Positions 41,990-51,142 of a stretch of 64,000 nt of DNA are shown here, one piece after another. The notes beneath the pieces were generated by a model, which searched no databases, was not told the origin of the DNA, and saw only the letters and a list, made by a program, of their open reading frames with translations. The position numbers and the translations under genes are program-made. This stretch comes from M3007 sp044226205 (GTDB lineage Bacteria; Bacteroidota; Bacteroidia; Chitinophagales; Saprospiraceae): NCBI GenBank assembly GCA_044226205.1, contig JBGAHL010000006.1, positions 62,001-126,000 of the forward strand, read 5' to 3'. Position 1 is the stretch's first letter; each line of letters starts with the position of its first letter.

Positions 41990-44638
41990 ATGTACTACGG
42001 AACCCAACAATCGCAGCCACCGCAAGACAATCCTGAACAAAAACGCTGGAAGTTTCGCGAACTCAAGGTGTACGCTTCCACCGAGTGGCTGGCCGATAAC
42101 AAGAAAAAATACCGGCAGGTCTTCGACCGGCACGAGACAACTTACGTGTATGCCGAATTGTCATTTTACAACAAAAGTTTCGACGTCGAAGACTGGGAAG
42201 TAAACGTAGAACTGCGCTGCTACTCGGTCAAAAAACAAAGAAAGGAAATCTGCGTGCTGCCTTTCCGCCGCAAAGTGAGCAAATACGACCCCGTCGGCTA
42301 CATCCGCGAAGGCTGGGGCAACAAACAGGAAGGTATTTTTTGGAAAAAAGGCACCTACTACTGGGAAGCATGGATCGAGGGTGAAAAAGTCGGCACCAAG
42401 TATTTCTATATCGAAGACGCCGGCAAAGCCCTTACCAAAAACGAAAACCCCTACACCCAGATCAGTACCCTGCGGATGTACGAAGGGCCGTACGACGACA
42501 CGCCGGAGTTCGAGCGCCAGTATTTGAAACGTTTCAATGGCGACGAAACCCGTTACATCTACGCGGAGGTCGTGCTGCGCAACCTGCTGCTGAGCAAACA
42601 ATGGCAGTGCGAACTTTTTATCAAATTCTACAACGACGCCCGCGAACTAAAAGGTCAGGTCGTGCGCCTGCACCGCGTTGAAAAAGGCGATGAAAACATC
42701 AAAATAACCGCCGGCTGGGGCTCCAATGTGAAAGGTTCGTGGCGGGAAGACCGCTACACGGCCGAAATCGTCTTTATGGACCAACTGCTCGCGGTCATGC
42801 CCTTCGAAGTCGGCGCCGACTGGGAAGAAGGCACCAACGGCGTCTGGGTGCCCGACAAAGGCCAGCAAATTTACCTCCTGCCCGAAGCCGACGACGCCGA
42901 AACCTTCGAAGAAGTGCTGGCCAAACTCGACGCCCTGATCGGCCTCGGGGAGATCAAAAATAAAGTGCGCGAACACGCACAATACATTCAGTTCCTTCAA
43001 CTTAGAAAAGAAAAAGGCTTTGCCGAACGCGATGGCATCAATGTCCATTCCGTATTTATCGGCAACCCCGGCACCGGCAAAACCACCGTGGCCAAAATGA
43101 TGGGCCGCCTTTACAAAAAAATGGGCCTGCTGACCAAAGGTCACGTCCACGAAGTGGATCGCACCGACCTCGTAGGCGAATACATCGGCCAAACCGCTCC
43201 GAAAGTGAAAGACGCCATCGAAATGGCGCGCGGCGGCGTGTTGTTCATCGACGAGGCCTACTCCCTGGCGCGCTCCGCCGAAGATTCCAAAGACTTCGGC
43301 AAGGAGGTGATCGAAATCCTGGTCAAGGAACTGTCCAACGGCCCCGGTGATCTTGCCGTGATCGTTGCCGGCTATCCGAAGGAAATGAAAACCTTCCTCG
43401 ACTCCAACCCGGGTTTGCGCAGCCGTTTCAAAATGACTTACGAGTTCCCCGACTACCTGCCGCAGGAGCTCAGCCAGATCGCCGATTATGCCGCCCGCGA
43501 AAAAGAAGTCGCGCTGGCTGCCGAAGCCAAAATACTGGTCGACGAGGTCATCACCGACGCTTTCCGCAAACGCGACCGCACCTTCGGCAATGCGCGTTTT
43601 GTGTACGATCTGATCGACAAGGCCAAAATCCAGCTCGGCCTGCGCGTCATGGCGCATCCCGAAGTGCGCCAACTCAGTGCCGAAGCGCTCAAAATCGTAC
43701 TGGCCGACGACGTCAACAACGCCCAGATCAACCGCAAGCGCCCCTTGCCCAACATCCCGGTCGATGAAGGCCTGCTGAACGCGGCGCTGCACGAACTGGA
43801 TGCCATGATCGGCATGCAGAACATCAAAAAAGACATCCGCGAACTGGTCCGGCTGGTCCGTTTTTACCGCGACCACGGCCGCGACGTACTGGGGCGGTTC
43901 TATCTGCACACGGTTTTCGTAGGCAACCCGGGTACGGGCAAAACGACCGTGGCGCGTATTTTGACCAAAATCTACAAAGCGCTGGGCGTGCTCGAACGCG
44001 GCCACATGATTGAAACCGACCGCCAGGGCCTCGTAGCCGGCTACGTCGGCCAAACTGCGATCAAAACCGCCGAACGGATCGAGGAAGCCATGGGCGGCGT
44101 TTTGTTCATCGACGAGGCCTACGCCCTGACCAACAGCGGCAGGGGCTCGCACGGCGACTTCGGCGACGAGGCCATTCAGACCTTGCTCAAACGAATGGAA
44201 GACCATCGCGGCGAATTCTTCGTATTCGTCGCCGGCTACCCCGAAAACATGGAAAACTTCCTCAAAGCGAACCCAGGTCTGGGCAGCCGCTTTGATAAAA
44301 TCCTGCGTTTCGACGACTACGAGCCGGAAGAACTGCTGGAAATCGCGCTGCACATGTTCCAGCAGGAACATTTCCGCGTCACCGAGGAAGCCCGCGAACA
44401 CCTGGGCAAGTACCTGGCATTCCTGCACCAGTTCCGCGACAAATACTTCGGCAACGCCCGCACCGTGCGCCAGGTCGTGCTGGAAGCCATTAAAAACCAG
44501 AACCTGCGCATCGCACAAAACAAACCCGACAACGAAGAGGAGATGCATACCATCACGCTCGACGATGTCGCCACGTTTACGTTCGACAAGGATAAACTAC
44601 AGGTGTTCCAGCGCCGCGGGATCGGGTTCGGGCGTTAA
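41990..44638 (+). CDS. Tandem-AAA ATPase of the CbxX/CfxQ type with duplicated N-terminal domain
   Basis: I start at ATG 41990 (MYYGTQQSQ); an in-frame TTG nine bases earlier is possible. The 882-residue product has two full AAA modules. The first has Walker A GNPGTGKTTVAK near residue 357 and Walker B GGVLFIDEAYSLAR. The second has Walker A GNPGTGKTTVAR near 645 and Walker B GGVLFIDEAYALTN. Both have the AGYP sensor region and the conserved SNPGL/ANPGL-RSRF arginine-finger segment. This makes it a CbxX/CfxQ (RuBisCO-activase-like, also EccA-like) remodeller, probably a hexamer. The first about 280 residues are two copies of a beta-rich domain that I do not recognise (TTYVYAELSFYN.. and TRYIYAEVVLRN.., each with W-V/C-E and GWG..G.W/F). 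A T9SS-exported protein gene follows by 42 bp. The target is unknown. Confidence 0.88.
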   Translation: MYYGTQQSQPPQDNPEQKRWKFRELKVYASTEWLADNKKKYRQVFDRHETTYVYAELSFYNKSFDVEDWEVNVELRCYSVKKQRKEICVLPFRRKVSKYDPVGYIREGWGNKQEGIFWKKGTYYWEAWIEGEKVGTKYFYIEDAGKALTKNENPYTQISTLRMYEGPYDDTPEFERQYLKRFNGDETRYIYAEVVLRNLLLSKQWQCELFIKFYNDARELKGQVVRLHRVEKGDENIKITAGWGSNVKGSWREDRYTAEIVFMDQLLAVMPFEVGADWEEGTNGVWVPDKGQQIYLLPEADDAETFEEVLAKLDALIGLGEIKNKVREHAQYIQFLQLRKEKGFAERDGINVHSVFIGNPGTGKTTVAKMMGRLYKKMGLLTKGHVHEVDRTDLVGEYIGQTAPKVKDAIEMARGGVLFIDEAYSLARSAEDSKDFGKEVIEILVKELSNGPGDLAVIVAGYPKEMKTFLDSNPGLRSRFKMTYEFPDYLPQELSQIADYAAREKEVALAAEAKILVDEVITDAFRKRDRTFGNARFVYDLIDKAKIQLGLRVMAHPEVRQLSAEALKIVLADDVNNAQINRKRPLPNIPVDEGLLNAALHELDAMIGMQNIKKDIRELVRLVRFYRDHGRDVLGRFYLHTVFVGNPGTGKTTVARILTKIYKALGVLERGHMIETDRQGLVAGYVGQTAIKTAERIEEAMGGVLFIDEAYALTNSGRGSHGDFGDEAIQTLLKRMEDHRGEFFVFVAGYPENMENFLKANPGLGSRFDKILRFDDYEPEELLEIALHMFQQEHFRVTEEAREHLGKYLAFLHQFRDKYFGNARTVRQVVLEAIKNQNLRIAQNKPDNEEEMHTITLDDVATFTFDKDKLQVFQRRGIGFGR

Positions 44639-44680
44639 GGTCATTCATGTTCCAGAACAAATCAACTTGATCACAAGGCT

Positions 44681-45988
44681 TTGAAATCTATTCTGCTATT
44701 CCTGAAAATCAAACGATCCTTCCTGTTCGGGTGGCTTTTGCTGTTGGCGCCTGTGCTGGCAAGCACCCAAAACTGGAGCGTTCTAAACGCCCCTTTTTCA
44801 GGACGTTATGACGATATTTTTTTCCTGAATCCCGCGTTGGGATGGGCGTGCAACAGCAGCGGGAAAATTTTGCATACCGTAGATTCGGGCAGTACCTGGG
44901 TGACGCAAACTGCCGCGACCGGTTATCTCAGAAGTATTGAATTTATCAATGCGGATACTGGATTTTGTGGCGGCCTCCATACCGGACAGAATCTGTTGCG
45001 CACCACGGATGGCGGTCAAACCTGGCAAAACATTACTGCCGATGTACCTGGTCTTTACACCGGTATCTGCGGTCTGTCTTGTCCTGGCGGCGGTAAAGTG
45101 TACGGGTGTGGCGTCTGGGCAGGCGGCGCTTACGTGATCAAAAGCAATGATAGCGGCCAGACTTGGGAAAAAATCAATATGGTCAGCTATGCTTCGGCCC
45201 TGGTCGATATTTTTTTCATTACCCCCGATAGCGGCTGGGTATCCGGCGTTGCCCCATCCATTGCCCAGGGCGGCATCATATTATCCACCTCGGACGGTGG
45301 ACAGACCTGGCACACTAAAATAAAGACTGGTGTTCCGGAAGATTATGTCTGGAAAATTCAAACCCCTGATTCGATCCACTTTTTTGCTTCAATTGAGCGA
45401 TTTCCGAATAGTTCAGGCATTCTTTCTACGCAAATTCTAAAATCGTCGGATGCCGGTGCGAGCTGGGAGTTGAAAAATGTCAGCCCTCAGTATTTCCGAC
45501 TTCAAATGATTGGTTTTATCGATTCCCTTACTGGATTCACCGGCGATGTTGAAGTGCATGGGACCTCAGACGGGGGCGAAAGCTGGTCACAAGTAACCAC
45601 CAATACATACAACCTGAACCGCTTCTGGCGCATCACGCCCGAAGTAGCCTTCGCATCGGGGTCCGGTTTGTATCGCTACGACAACGTTCCCTCCGCGTCA
45701 GGCACTGCGGCGCCAATATCCAACAATGACATCCACCAACTTTCCGTATCACCAAACCCGACGGGGGGCCCCTTGCACGTGCACGTGACACTCCATGCAC
45801 GGTGTAATGTGTTGTTGAAAATAGTGGATCTCGACGGCCAAGGTCCGGCAGATCTGGTATGGTCCGGCGAACACGCGCCTGGGTCGTACGAATTCGATTA
45901 CCCCTTGAAGGGCGCTCCCCGATCCGTATTGGTGTGGTTAAAAACAGACTATGGCGTTTTACAACGGATCGTTGTGTTATCGCCCTGA
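44681..45988 (+). CDS. BNR/YCF48-like beta-propeller protein with T9SS sorting domain
   Basis: The 435-residue product begins at a TTG codon (44681); no in-frame ATG gives a signal peptide, and the TTG start yields a good one (KRSFLFGWLLLLAPVLAS). Residues 25-345 hold photosystem-II-assembly-factor-like repeats of the form STDGGQTW: HTVDSGSTWVTQT, RTTDGGQTWQNIT, KSNDSGQTWEKIN, STSDGGQTWHTKI, KSSDAGASWELKN and TSDGGESWSQVT. This is a six-bladed propeller of unknown ligand. The last 80 residues (LSVSPNPTGGPLHVHV, VLLKIVDLDGQG) look like a degenerate type A sorting domain. It follows the AAA gene by 42 bp and converges on the DUF1684 gene with a gap of 2 bp. It is probably exported; no enzyme site was seen. 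Confidence 0.8.
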   Translation: MKSILLFLKIKRSFLFGWLLLLAPVLASTQNWSVLNAPFSGRYDDIFFLNPALGWACNSSGKILHTVDSGSTWVTQTAATGYLRSIEFINADTGFCGGLHTGQNLLRTTDGGQTWQNITADVPGLYTGICGLSCPGGGKVYGCGVWAGGAYVIKSNDSGQTWEKINMVSYASALVDIFFITPDSGWVSGVAPSIAQGGIILSTSDGGQTWHTKIKTGVPEDYVWKIQTPDSIHFFASIERFPNSSGILSTQILKSSDAGASWELKNVSPQYFRLQMIGFIDSLTGFTGDVEVHGTSDGGESWSQVTTNTYNLNRFWRITPEVAFASGSGLYRYDNVPSASGTAAPISNNDIHQLSVSPNPTGGPLHVHVTLHARCNVLLKIVDLDGQGPADLVWSGEHAPGSYEFDYPLKGAPRSVLVWLKTDYGVLQRIVVLSP

Positions 45989-45990
45989 AA

Positions 45991-46611
45991 TCAGTGTTTT
46001 TTCTCTCCCCGGTATTGTTTTTCCCCGGCTTTGACAGCCACTTTCAGGTGGTTATTGGCTGGTGGAATCGGGCAATTGTAACCGTCGCTGTACGCACAAT
46101 AAGGATTGTACGCCTTGTTGAAATCAATCACCAGCGCATCGTTCTGTATGTCGCCGATCCTGAAATCCAGGTACCTGCCGCCTCCGTAGGTTTCCTCACC
46201 ATTTGTCAGGTCTTTAAACGGCAAAAACAAATAGTCCCCGAAGGAGGAATCCCGGGCAATCAGGTTCAAATTCTGGTAAATATTCAGGGAATAAAGGTCT
46301 TTGCCCAGTTGAAACTCCAGAGTCGCATACTGCCGGTGCAGTTTCGTTTTTCCGCTATAAGTTGGCAATTCAAACGGCTCCGCTTCGGGGCTCAGCACTA
46401 CTTTGGCGTTTACCCGCCACCTCGGGTCGGCGGGATAAAAATCAAGGAGCGCCGTGTCCTGAGCCTTTATGGGTGCCCGCGGCTCGGCAAGAAAATCCTT
46501 TTTGTATTGCACCCGGTGTGCTGCAATCTCCTGATTGTAATCCTCGCCGGATTGTTGTGCCGCCAAGGGCAAAAACAACATGATATAAATGATCGACAAA
46601 TAGAAACGCAT
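45991..46611 (-). CDS. DUF1684 domain exported protein
   Basis: From the ATG at 46609-46611 the product is 206 residues with a signal peptide (MRFYLSIIYIMLFLPLAAQQ). An in-frame upstream ATG would overlap the preceding gene. The body matches the DUF1684 pattern: YNQEIAAHRVQYKKDFL, PIKAQDTALLDFYPADPRWRV, the LNIYQNLNLI strand, and the conserved GGGRYLDF and IDFNKAYNPYCAYSDGYNCPIPP with clustered Cys/Tyr. The function of the family is unknown. The start lies 4 bp after the stop of the ASPIC/UnbV lipoprotein gene, so the two are almost certainly cotranscribed. Confidence 0.88.
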   Translation of the reverse strand: MRFYLSIIYIMLFLPLAAQQSGEDYNQEIAAHRVQYKKDFLAEPRAPIKAQDTALLDFYPADPRWRVNAKVVLSPEAEPFELPTYSGKTKLHRQYATLEFQLGKDLYSLNIYQNLNLIARDSSFGDYLFLPFKDLTNGEETYGGGRYLDFRIGDIQNDALVIDFNKAYNPYCAYSDGYNCPIPPANNHLKVAVKAGEKQYRGEKKH

Positions 46612-46615
46612 ATCG

Positions 46616-49600
46616 CTATTTGTTAAATAGTTCAAAAATCTGGGCAGCCCCGTTCTGGTTGCCCACGAGGAGCAGTTTTTTCCCGCCCCCCCCGTTCAAC
46701 AAGGCCAGACTGTGCGCTTCCCGGGTGGCCCAGAACCCCGACTGTCGCGGGGGCACGGAAGTAAAATTCCCTTTACCATCGTTCAGCAGGATCAATCCGT
46801 TGCCGGAATCGATCGGGCCGGTTTCGGCCTGCATACCCATTTCATTGCCGGCAAGTACCAGATCGGGAGTTCCGTTGACATCCACATCGCTTACGACAAT
46901 GCCCCAAACGGGTGCGATCTGCGCCGCTATTGGCAGTTCGTGCGCTACAAATTTGCCGCCCTGATTCTCGAACCAGGTGCTCGACAAGGTTTCGGCTTTC
47001 AGGTATTTGGCTGATTTAAGGTCGTTGCGCGAAAAAATATCTTCCAGCGTAGCCAACGCGTAGGGTTCGTTGCGGACAAATTTTTTCTTCAACCCGGGCA
47101 GCTGTTTGAGCAAAATATCGCGGTAAGCAAGGGTGTATTCCACTCCGTTTTTGGTGTAACCCATCAGGGCGTCGGTGCTGCCGTTGGCGTCGAAATCGCG
47201 GTAATACTCGAACAAAGGCTCTTGCGAGGAGGCTTTCAGGCGGGTGTTCAGTCCAAGGTTGCCGGCCACCAGATCGATGTCGCCGTCGCCGTCGAGGTCG
47301 GCGGCTGCCAGGCTGCGCCAAAAGCCGGTGCTGTTGCCAAGGCCCGACTCGGCAGTTGCATCCTTAAACGAGGCCCCATCCTTGCGAAACACCGTGATCG
47401 GCATCCATTCGCCGCTCACGATCATATCGGCCTGTTTGTCGCCGTTCACATCGCTGAAAACAATACCTCTCACCATGCCGCAGTAGGCAAACGCAGGCGC
47501 CACCTGCTGTGTCACGTCGGTAAATTTCCCCTTGTCGTTGCGCAAAATATGGCTGCCGGGGGCCGAGGGATAAGCGCCGGGCACGCACCATCCGCCGACA
47601 AAAACATCCAGATCGCCGTCGGAATCGTAGTCGAAAGTGGCTACTGAAAAACCGCTGTCGGTGATTTTGGGCAGGGCATCGGTGGCTTTGGTGAATTTGC
47701 CGCTCCCGTCGTTCAGATACAAGCGGGGCTGGTATTCGTCGCGACCGGCAGCAGCGGCAGAGCCGCCACTGGCCACGAAGAGGTCTTTGTCGCCGTCGCC
47801 GTCGGCATCAAAAAGTGCCATTCCGCCATCTTCACTGTTTTTGTCGGCCTGCCCGGGATCGGGCTGGCGGGAGAACTGCCCGTTTTTTTGCTGCACAAAA
47901 AGGCCGCCCGGCGTTCCCGGCGCGCCTCCGATGAAACAATCGTCGAGCCCGTCGCCATTCACGTCGCCGACGCCAATTTGCGGGCCAGGCGTCGAGAGTC
48001 GCCAGGGCAACAGGCGCTCGCGGTTGAAATCGGCGAAATTGTCGTCTTTATGCTGGTAAACAAGCCCGTTTTTGCCGCTGAGGTCGCTGACCAGCGCTTT
48101 TCCGGCCAGGGGCAGCGGAGCGAGTTTGCCCGGCTTTGCAGCCGAAATGTCGAGTGTGAGTCGCTGATTGGGCGACGTGGCATTCTGGGTCAATAATTTG
48201 CCGCCGGGAAACTGTACTTCTACCTTTTCCACCTGCCCGACATTGCCCAAGCCAAACTGAAGCAAGGGCTCCGAACTGGAGAAAAACCCGCGATAAGGCG
48301 TCATTTCCTGCTGCCAGACTTTCCCGCCCGCCGTCACGCGCACCACCGAGCCGAAAGCGTCGGGGTTGCCGGCGGGCCCTTGAAGTTTGACTTGCAGCCA
48401 GTTGCCTTTTTTGGCGTCCGCCGCGGTGTTTTTGTACAACAACACCTCCCCTTCCACGCGGTTGATGATCAGATCGAGGTCGCCGTCGGCATCGAGGTCG
48501 GCGGTGGCGGAGCCGTTGGAATACCCTTTTGTCGTGATGCCCCAGGCCGTTGTTACGTCTTCAAACCGTAGGTTGCCGGTGTTGCGGTAGCAATAGTTGT
48601 TCAGGGGCGTATTTGGGATGAGGTTGAGGTAATCGTAAACGGTTTTGAAATGATTGGGGTTGAGCCCACCGAAATTGCGTTGCACGGAATCGGCCGTAAA
48701 CTGGGCATAATCGAGATTGGTGACATCGCGGCGGTAGCCGTTGGTGATGAACAAGTCGGTAAAACCATCAAGGTCGTAGTCCTGCAGCAGCGGCGCCCAG
48801 CTCCAGTCGGTCTGAAAAACGCCGGCCAGGCAGCCAATGTCGCTGTACGTACCGTTGCCGTTGTTGAGTTGCAACACATTGCGCATCACCTGGTGTCCGT
48901 AGCCGTAGGTGACGAGCGTATTGTAACGGTCGTACTGCATCGTCGTGCCGAGCGTTTTTTGCCGTTTGGGGTCTTCGGCGAGCATGTCGAGCGCCATCAG
49001 GTCCGGAAGGCCGTCGCCATTGATATCGGCAATGTCGGCGCCCATGGTATGGTTGGCCATGTGGCGGAAAGCCGATTCCCGGGCATCGCGAAAAGTGCCG
49101 TTTCCTTGATTAATGTATTGAAAATCAGGCTCTAAGTAGTCATTCGCAACGAACAGGTCGGGGCGGCCGTCCTGGTTAAAATCCGTGACCGTGCAACTCA
49201 GTCCAAAGGCGCGGTTTTCAATTCCGGCCGTTTTGCTCACGTCGGTAAAGGTGCCGTTGCCGTTGTTGCGGTACAGCCGGTCGGAGTCGTAAGGGGTTGT
49301 CGGCTCGGTACGGCGAATTATCTGACCGCTAAGCGTTTGCTGCAGGTCCATCTGGGTGGAGTAAGTGAAATTCACCGGAAAATTGATCACGTAGGCGTCC
49401 AGATCACCGTCGAGGTCGTAATCAAAGAAATTGGCGTGGTTGCTGGCCGAGGGGTCATCCAGTCCGTAAGCCCTGGCCTGTTCGCTGAACGTATTATTTT
49501 TGTTATTGATAAACAGCAGGTTACGACAAGCGTCGCCCGGTTTGAGGCTGGCCCTGCACACGTAAATATCCTGCCAGCCATCGCCGTTGACATCGGCCAC

Positions 49601-50008
49601 GGTCACCCCGGTTTTGTTGCCTTCCGCCGCCTCGACGCCGGCCTCCTTGCTGATGTCGCGGAATTTCAGGTTGCCTTCGTTGAGGTACAATTTGCAGGCG
49701 CCGGTCGTGGCGGAAAAGAACAGATCCGGCTTGCCATCCTTGTTGACATCGATCACGCCGACTCCGCCGCCGTTGTAGTAGTAGGGGTTGCTGATGACGT
49801 TTTGTTCGAAATCCTCCGTCACCTGATTGGCAAAAGTGAGCCCGCTTTCGGCGCCGTTCACTCTTTTGAACAAGGCGTCGGCAGGCGGGGTTGCCTCCGA
49901 CTGATCGCCCCAGCCCTGTTTTGGGGCATCTTTGCCGCAGGAAGTGACCAGGAAGAAAAGCCCGGGCAAAACAAAAACCGTTGAAATTGATTGTAGTACG
50001 CGATTCAT
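46616..50008 (-). CDS. VCBS/FG-GAP repeat lipoprotein with ASPIC/UnbV domain
   Basis: Starting at the ATG at 50006-50008 the product has 1130 residues. The signal ends in a lipobox (VTSC, Cys24), so it is probably a surface or periplasmic lipoprotein. The body has about twelve FG-GAP/VCBS units with calcium-loop motifs DVNKDGKPDLFF, DVNGDGWQDIYV, DFNQDGRPDLFV, DADGDGDKDLFV and DLDGDGDIDLVA, forming one or two integrin-like propellers. Between them, around 530-650, lies an ASPIC/UnbV region (QVKLQGPAGNPDAFGSVVRV, VEVQFPGGK). Family members are widespread extracellular Bacteroidota proteins, often called CRTAC1-like, without known enzymatic activity. The DUF1684 gene follows within 4 bp. Confidence 0.9.
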   Translation of the reverse strand: MNRVLQSISTVFVLPGLFFLVTSCGKDAPKQGWGDQSEATPPADALFKRVNGAESGLTFANQVTEDFEQNVISNPYYYNGGGVGVIDVNKDGKPDLFFSATTGACKLYLNEGNLKFRDISKEAGVEAAEGNKTGVTVADVNGDGWQDIYVCRASLKPGDACRNLLFINNKNNTFSEQARAYGLDDPSASNHANFFDYDLDGDLDAYVINFPVNFTYSTQMDLQQTLSGQIIRRTEPTTPYDSDRLYRNNGNGTFTDVSKTAGIENRAFGLSCTVTDFNQDGRPDLFVANDYLEPDFQYINQGNGTFRDARESAFRHMANHTMGADIADINGDGLPDLMALDMLAEDPKRQKTLGTTMQYDRYNTLVTYGYGHQVMRNVLQLNNGNGTYSDIGCLAGVFQTDWSWAPLLQDYDLDGFTDLFITNGYRRDVTNLDYAQFTADSVQRNFGGLNPNHFKTVYDYLNLIPNTPLNNYCYRNTGNLRFEDVTTAWGITTKGYSNGSATADLDADGDLDLIINRVEGEVLLYKNTAADAKKGNWLQVKLQGPAGNPDAFGSVVRVTAGGKVWQQEMTPYRGFFSSSEPLLQFGLGNVGQVEKVEVQFPGGKLLTQNATSPNQRLTLDISAAKPGKLAPLPLAGKALVSDLSGKNGLVYQHKDDNFADFNRERLLPWRLSTPGPQIGVGDVNGDGLDDCFIGGAPGTPGGLFVQQKNGQFSRQPDPGQADKNSEDGGMALFDADGDGDKDLFVASGGSAAAAGRDEYQPRLYLNDGSGKFTKATDALPKITDSGFSVATFDYDSDGDLDVFVGGWCVPGAYPSAPGSHILRNDKGKFTDVTQQVAPAFAYCGMVRGIVFSDVNGDKQADMIVSGEWMPITVFRKDGASFKDATAESGLGNSTGFWRSLAAADLDGDGDIDLVAGNLGLNTRLKASSQEPLFEYYRDFDANGSTDALMGYTKNGVEYTLAYRDILLKQLPGLKKKFVRNEPYALATLEDIFSRNDLKSAKYLKAETLSSTWFENQGGKFVAHELPIAAQIAPVWGIVVSDVDVNGTPDLVLAGNEMGMQAETGPIDSGNGLILLNDGKGNFTSVPPRQSGFWATREAHSLALLNGGGGKKLLLVGNQNGAAQIFELFNK

Positions 50009-50046
50009 GTATGGCAGAGTCAAATTTTCGGCTCAAAATTGACAAT

Positions 50047-50054
50047 TACCTTTG
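50047..50054 (+). promoter_or_regulatory. -7 element four bases before the ubiX start
   Basis: TACCTTTG is an exact TAnnTTTG match and ends 4 bp before the ATG at 50059. No TTG occurs 19 bp upstream (there is only a TTTTC). If used, transcription would start at or within a base or two of the start codon, giving a leaderless mRNA. Confidence 0.45.
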
Positions 50055-50058
50055 GTAA

Positions 50059-50625
50059 ATGATGAAAAAAGTAGTGATCGGCATTGCCGGATCTTCCGGC
50101 TCCATTTACGCCAAACTTCTGCTCGACAAATTACTTGCCCTGCGCGACCAGTGCGCCGCAGTCGGCGTGGTCATGTCGGACAATGCGCGCCTGAACTGGG
50201 AAATCGAACTTGGTGAAGCCGATTTGTCGGTCTATCCCTTCGATTTTTATGGGAAAAATGATTTCAACGCCCCTTTTGCTTCCGGCTCGGCCCACTACCA
50301 GACCATGATCGTTTGCCCCTGTTCGATGGGTACCCTGGCCCGCATCGCGACCGGACAAAGCACCGACCTGATCACCCGCGCCGCCGATGTCGTATTGAAA
50401 GAACGCCGGCAACTCATTCTCGTACCGCGCGAAACGCCGCTCAGTCTCATTCATTTGCGCAATATGACGGCCGTGACCGAAGCCGGCGCCATCGTGTGCC
50501 CGGCCTGCCCGTCGTTCTACTCAAGACCGCAAACGCCGGAAGCCATTGCAGCAACGGTGGTCGACCGGGTGCTCGACCTGGCCGGTTTCGAGCTCGACAG
50601 CTACCGTTGGGGCGAAAAAAAATAG
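50059..50625 (+). CDS. ubiX: UbiX family flavin prenyltransferase
   Basis: UbiX attaches dimethylallyl phosphate to FMN to make prenylated FMN, the cofactor of UbiD-type decarboxylases. The 188-residue product has the flavin-binding GIAGSSGSIYA at residues 8-18, the conserved SDNAR serine-aspartate, the ALPCSMGT-type loop (CPCSMGTLARIATGQSTDLITRAADV) and the signature KERRQLILVPRETPLSLIHLRNM, all at the usual positions. Length is normal for the family. Two ATGs are adjacent (50059 and 50062). No ubiD gene is in the window. It is divergent from the ASPIC/UnbV gene, and a small lipoprotein gene follows 22 bp later. Confidence 0.95.
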   Translation: MMKKVVIGIAGSSGSIYAKLLLDKLLALRDQCAAVGVVMSDNARLNWEIELGEADLSVYPFDFYGKNDFNAPFASGSAHYQTMIVCPCSMGTLARIATGQSTDLITRAADVVLKERRQLILVPRETPLSLIHLRNMTAVTEAGAIVCPACPSFYSRPQTPEAIAATVVDRVLDLAGFELDSYRWGEKK

Positions 50626-50633
50626 GGATGTAT

Positions 50634-50641
50634 TACTTTTG
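50634..50641 (+). promoter_or_regulatory. -7 element six bases before the small lipoprotein start
   Basis: TACTTTTG is an exact TAnnTTTG match and ends 6 bp before the ATG at 50648, within the 22-bp gap after ubiX. As at ubiX and hutI this would give a leaderless or nearly leaderless transcript. No good -33 element is visible. Confidence 0.4.
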
Positions 50642-50647
50642 CCGTTT

Positions 50648-51139
50648 ATGCGACGCTTTTTGTTTTTGTTGATCCCGTCAACCTTCCTTAGCGCCTGTGC
50701 GCCAAGCGTTTACACTTACAAGGTGATCGTGCCGGCAGGATCGCATCCCAGCCAGATGCTCGAATTTGCCAAAACCGGCGCTAACGACAACCCGGCCGAG
50801 GCGACGGTGCGTTGCACGGTGTTCGATCTGGAAGCCAACGAACCGATGAGCAGCACGGTGCTGATTTTTAACAAATCGGAGGAAAGAACAGCCCTGGCGG
50901 GCATCACGGGGGAAAAAGGCACTTTTATCAAAAACCTGCCGCCGGGCGCCTATGATCTGGAAATTCGGTACACCGGCAAAAACACCTTCCGGGCGCATCA
51001 ATACGTGCTGGAAGCCGGCAATTTGTACGACATGAAAATAGCGCTGGGCGACAGCGGCATTCCGAACACCCGCATCGTGCGTTCGCACAAAAAACTGACC
51101 CCGGAAGAAGCGGAAAAAAAGGCGCTGGAAGGGCAGTAG
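50648..51139 (+). CDS. Small lipoprotein with a carboxypeptidase-regulatory-like beta domain
   Basis: The 163-residue product starts at ATG 50648. An open frame runs upstream into ubiX but the signal peptide (MRRFLFLLIPSTFLSAC) fixes this start, with lipobox LSAC. Residues about 55-140 form a beta-sandwich-like unit: ATVRCTVFDLEANEPMSSTVLIFNKSE, GITGEKGTFIKNLPPGAYDLEIRY and HQYVLEAGNLYDMKI. This is the pattern of carboxypeptidase-regulatory or TonB-plug-associated domains. The tail is charged (KLTPEEAEKKALEGQ). The specific role is unknown. It converges with the membrane coiled-coil gene with a gap of 3 bp. Confidence 0.75.
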   Translation: MRRFLFLLIPSTFLSACAPSVYTYKVIVPAGSHPSQMLEFAKTGANDNPAEATVRCTVFDLEANEPMSSTVLIFNKSEERTALAGITGEKGTFIKNLPPGAYDLEIRYTGKNTFRAHQYVLEAGNLYDMKIALGDSGIPNTRIVRSHKKLTPEEAEKKALEGQ

Positions 51140-51142
51140 TTT

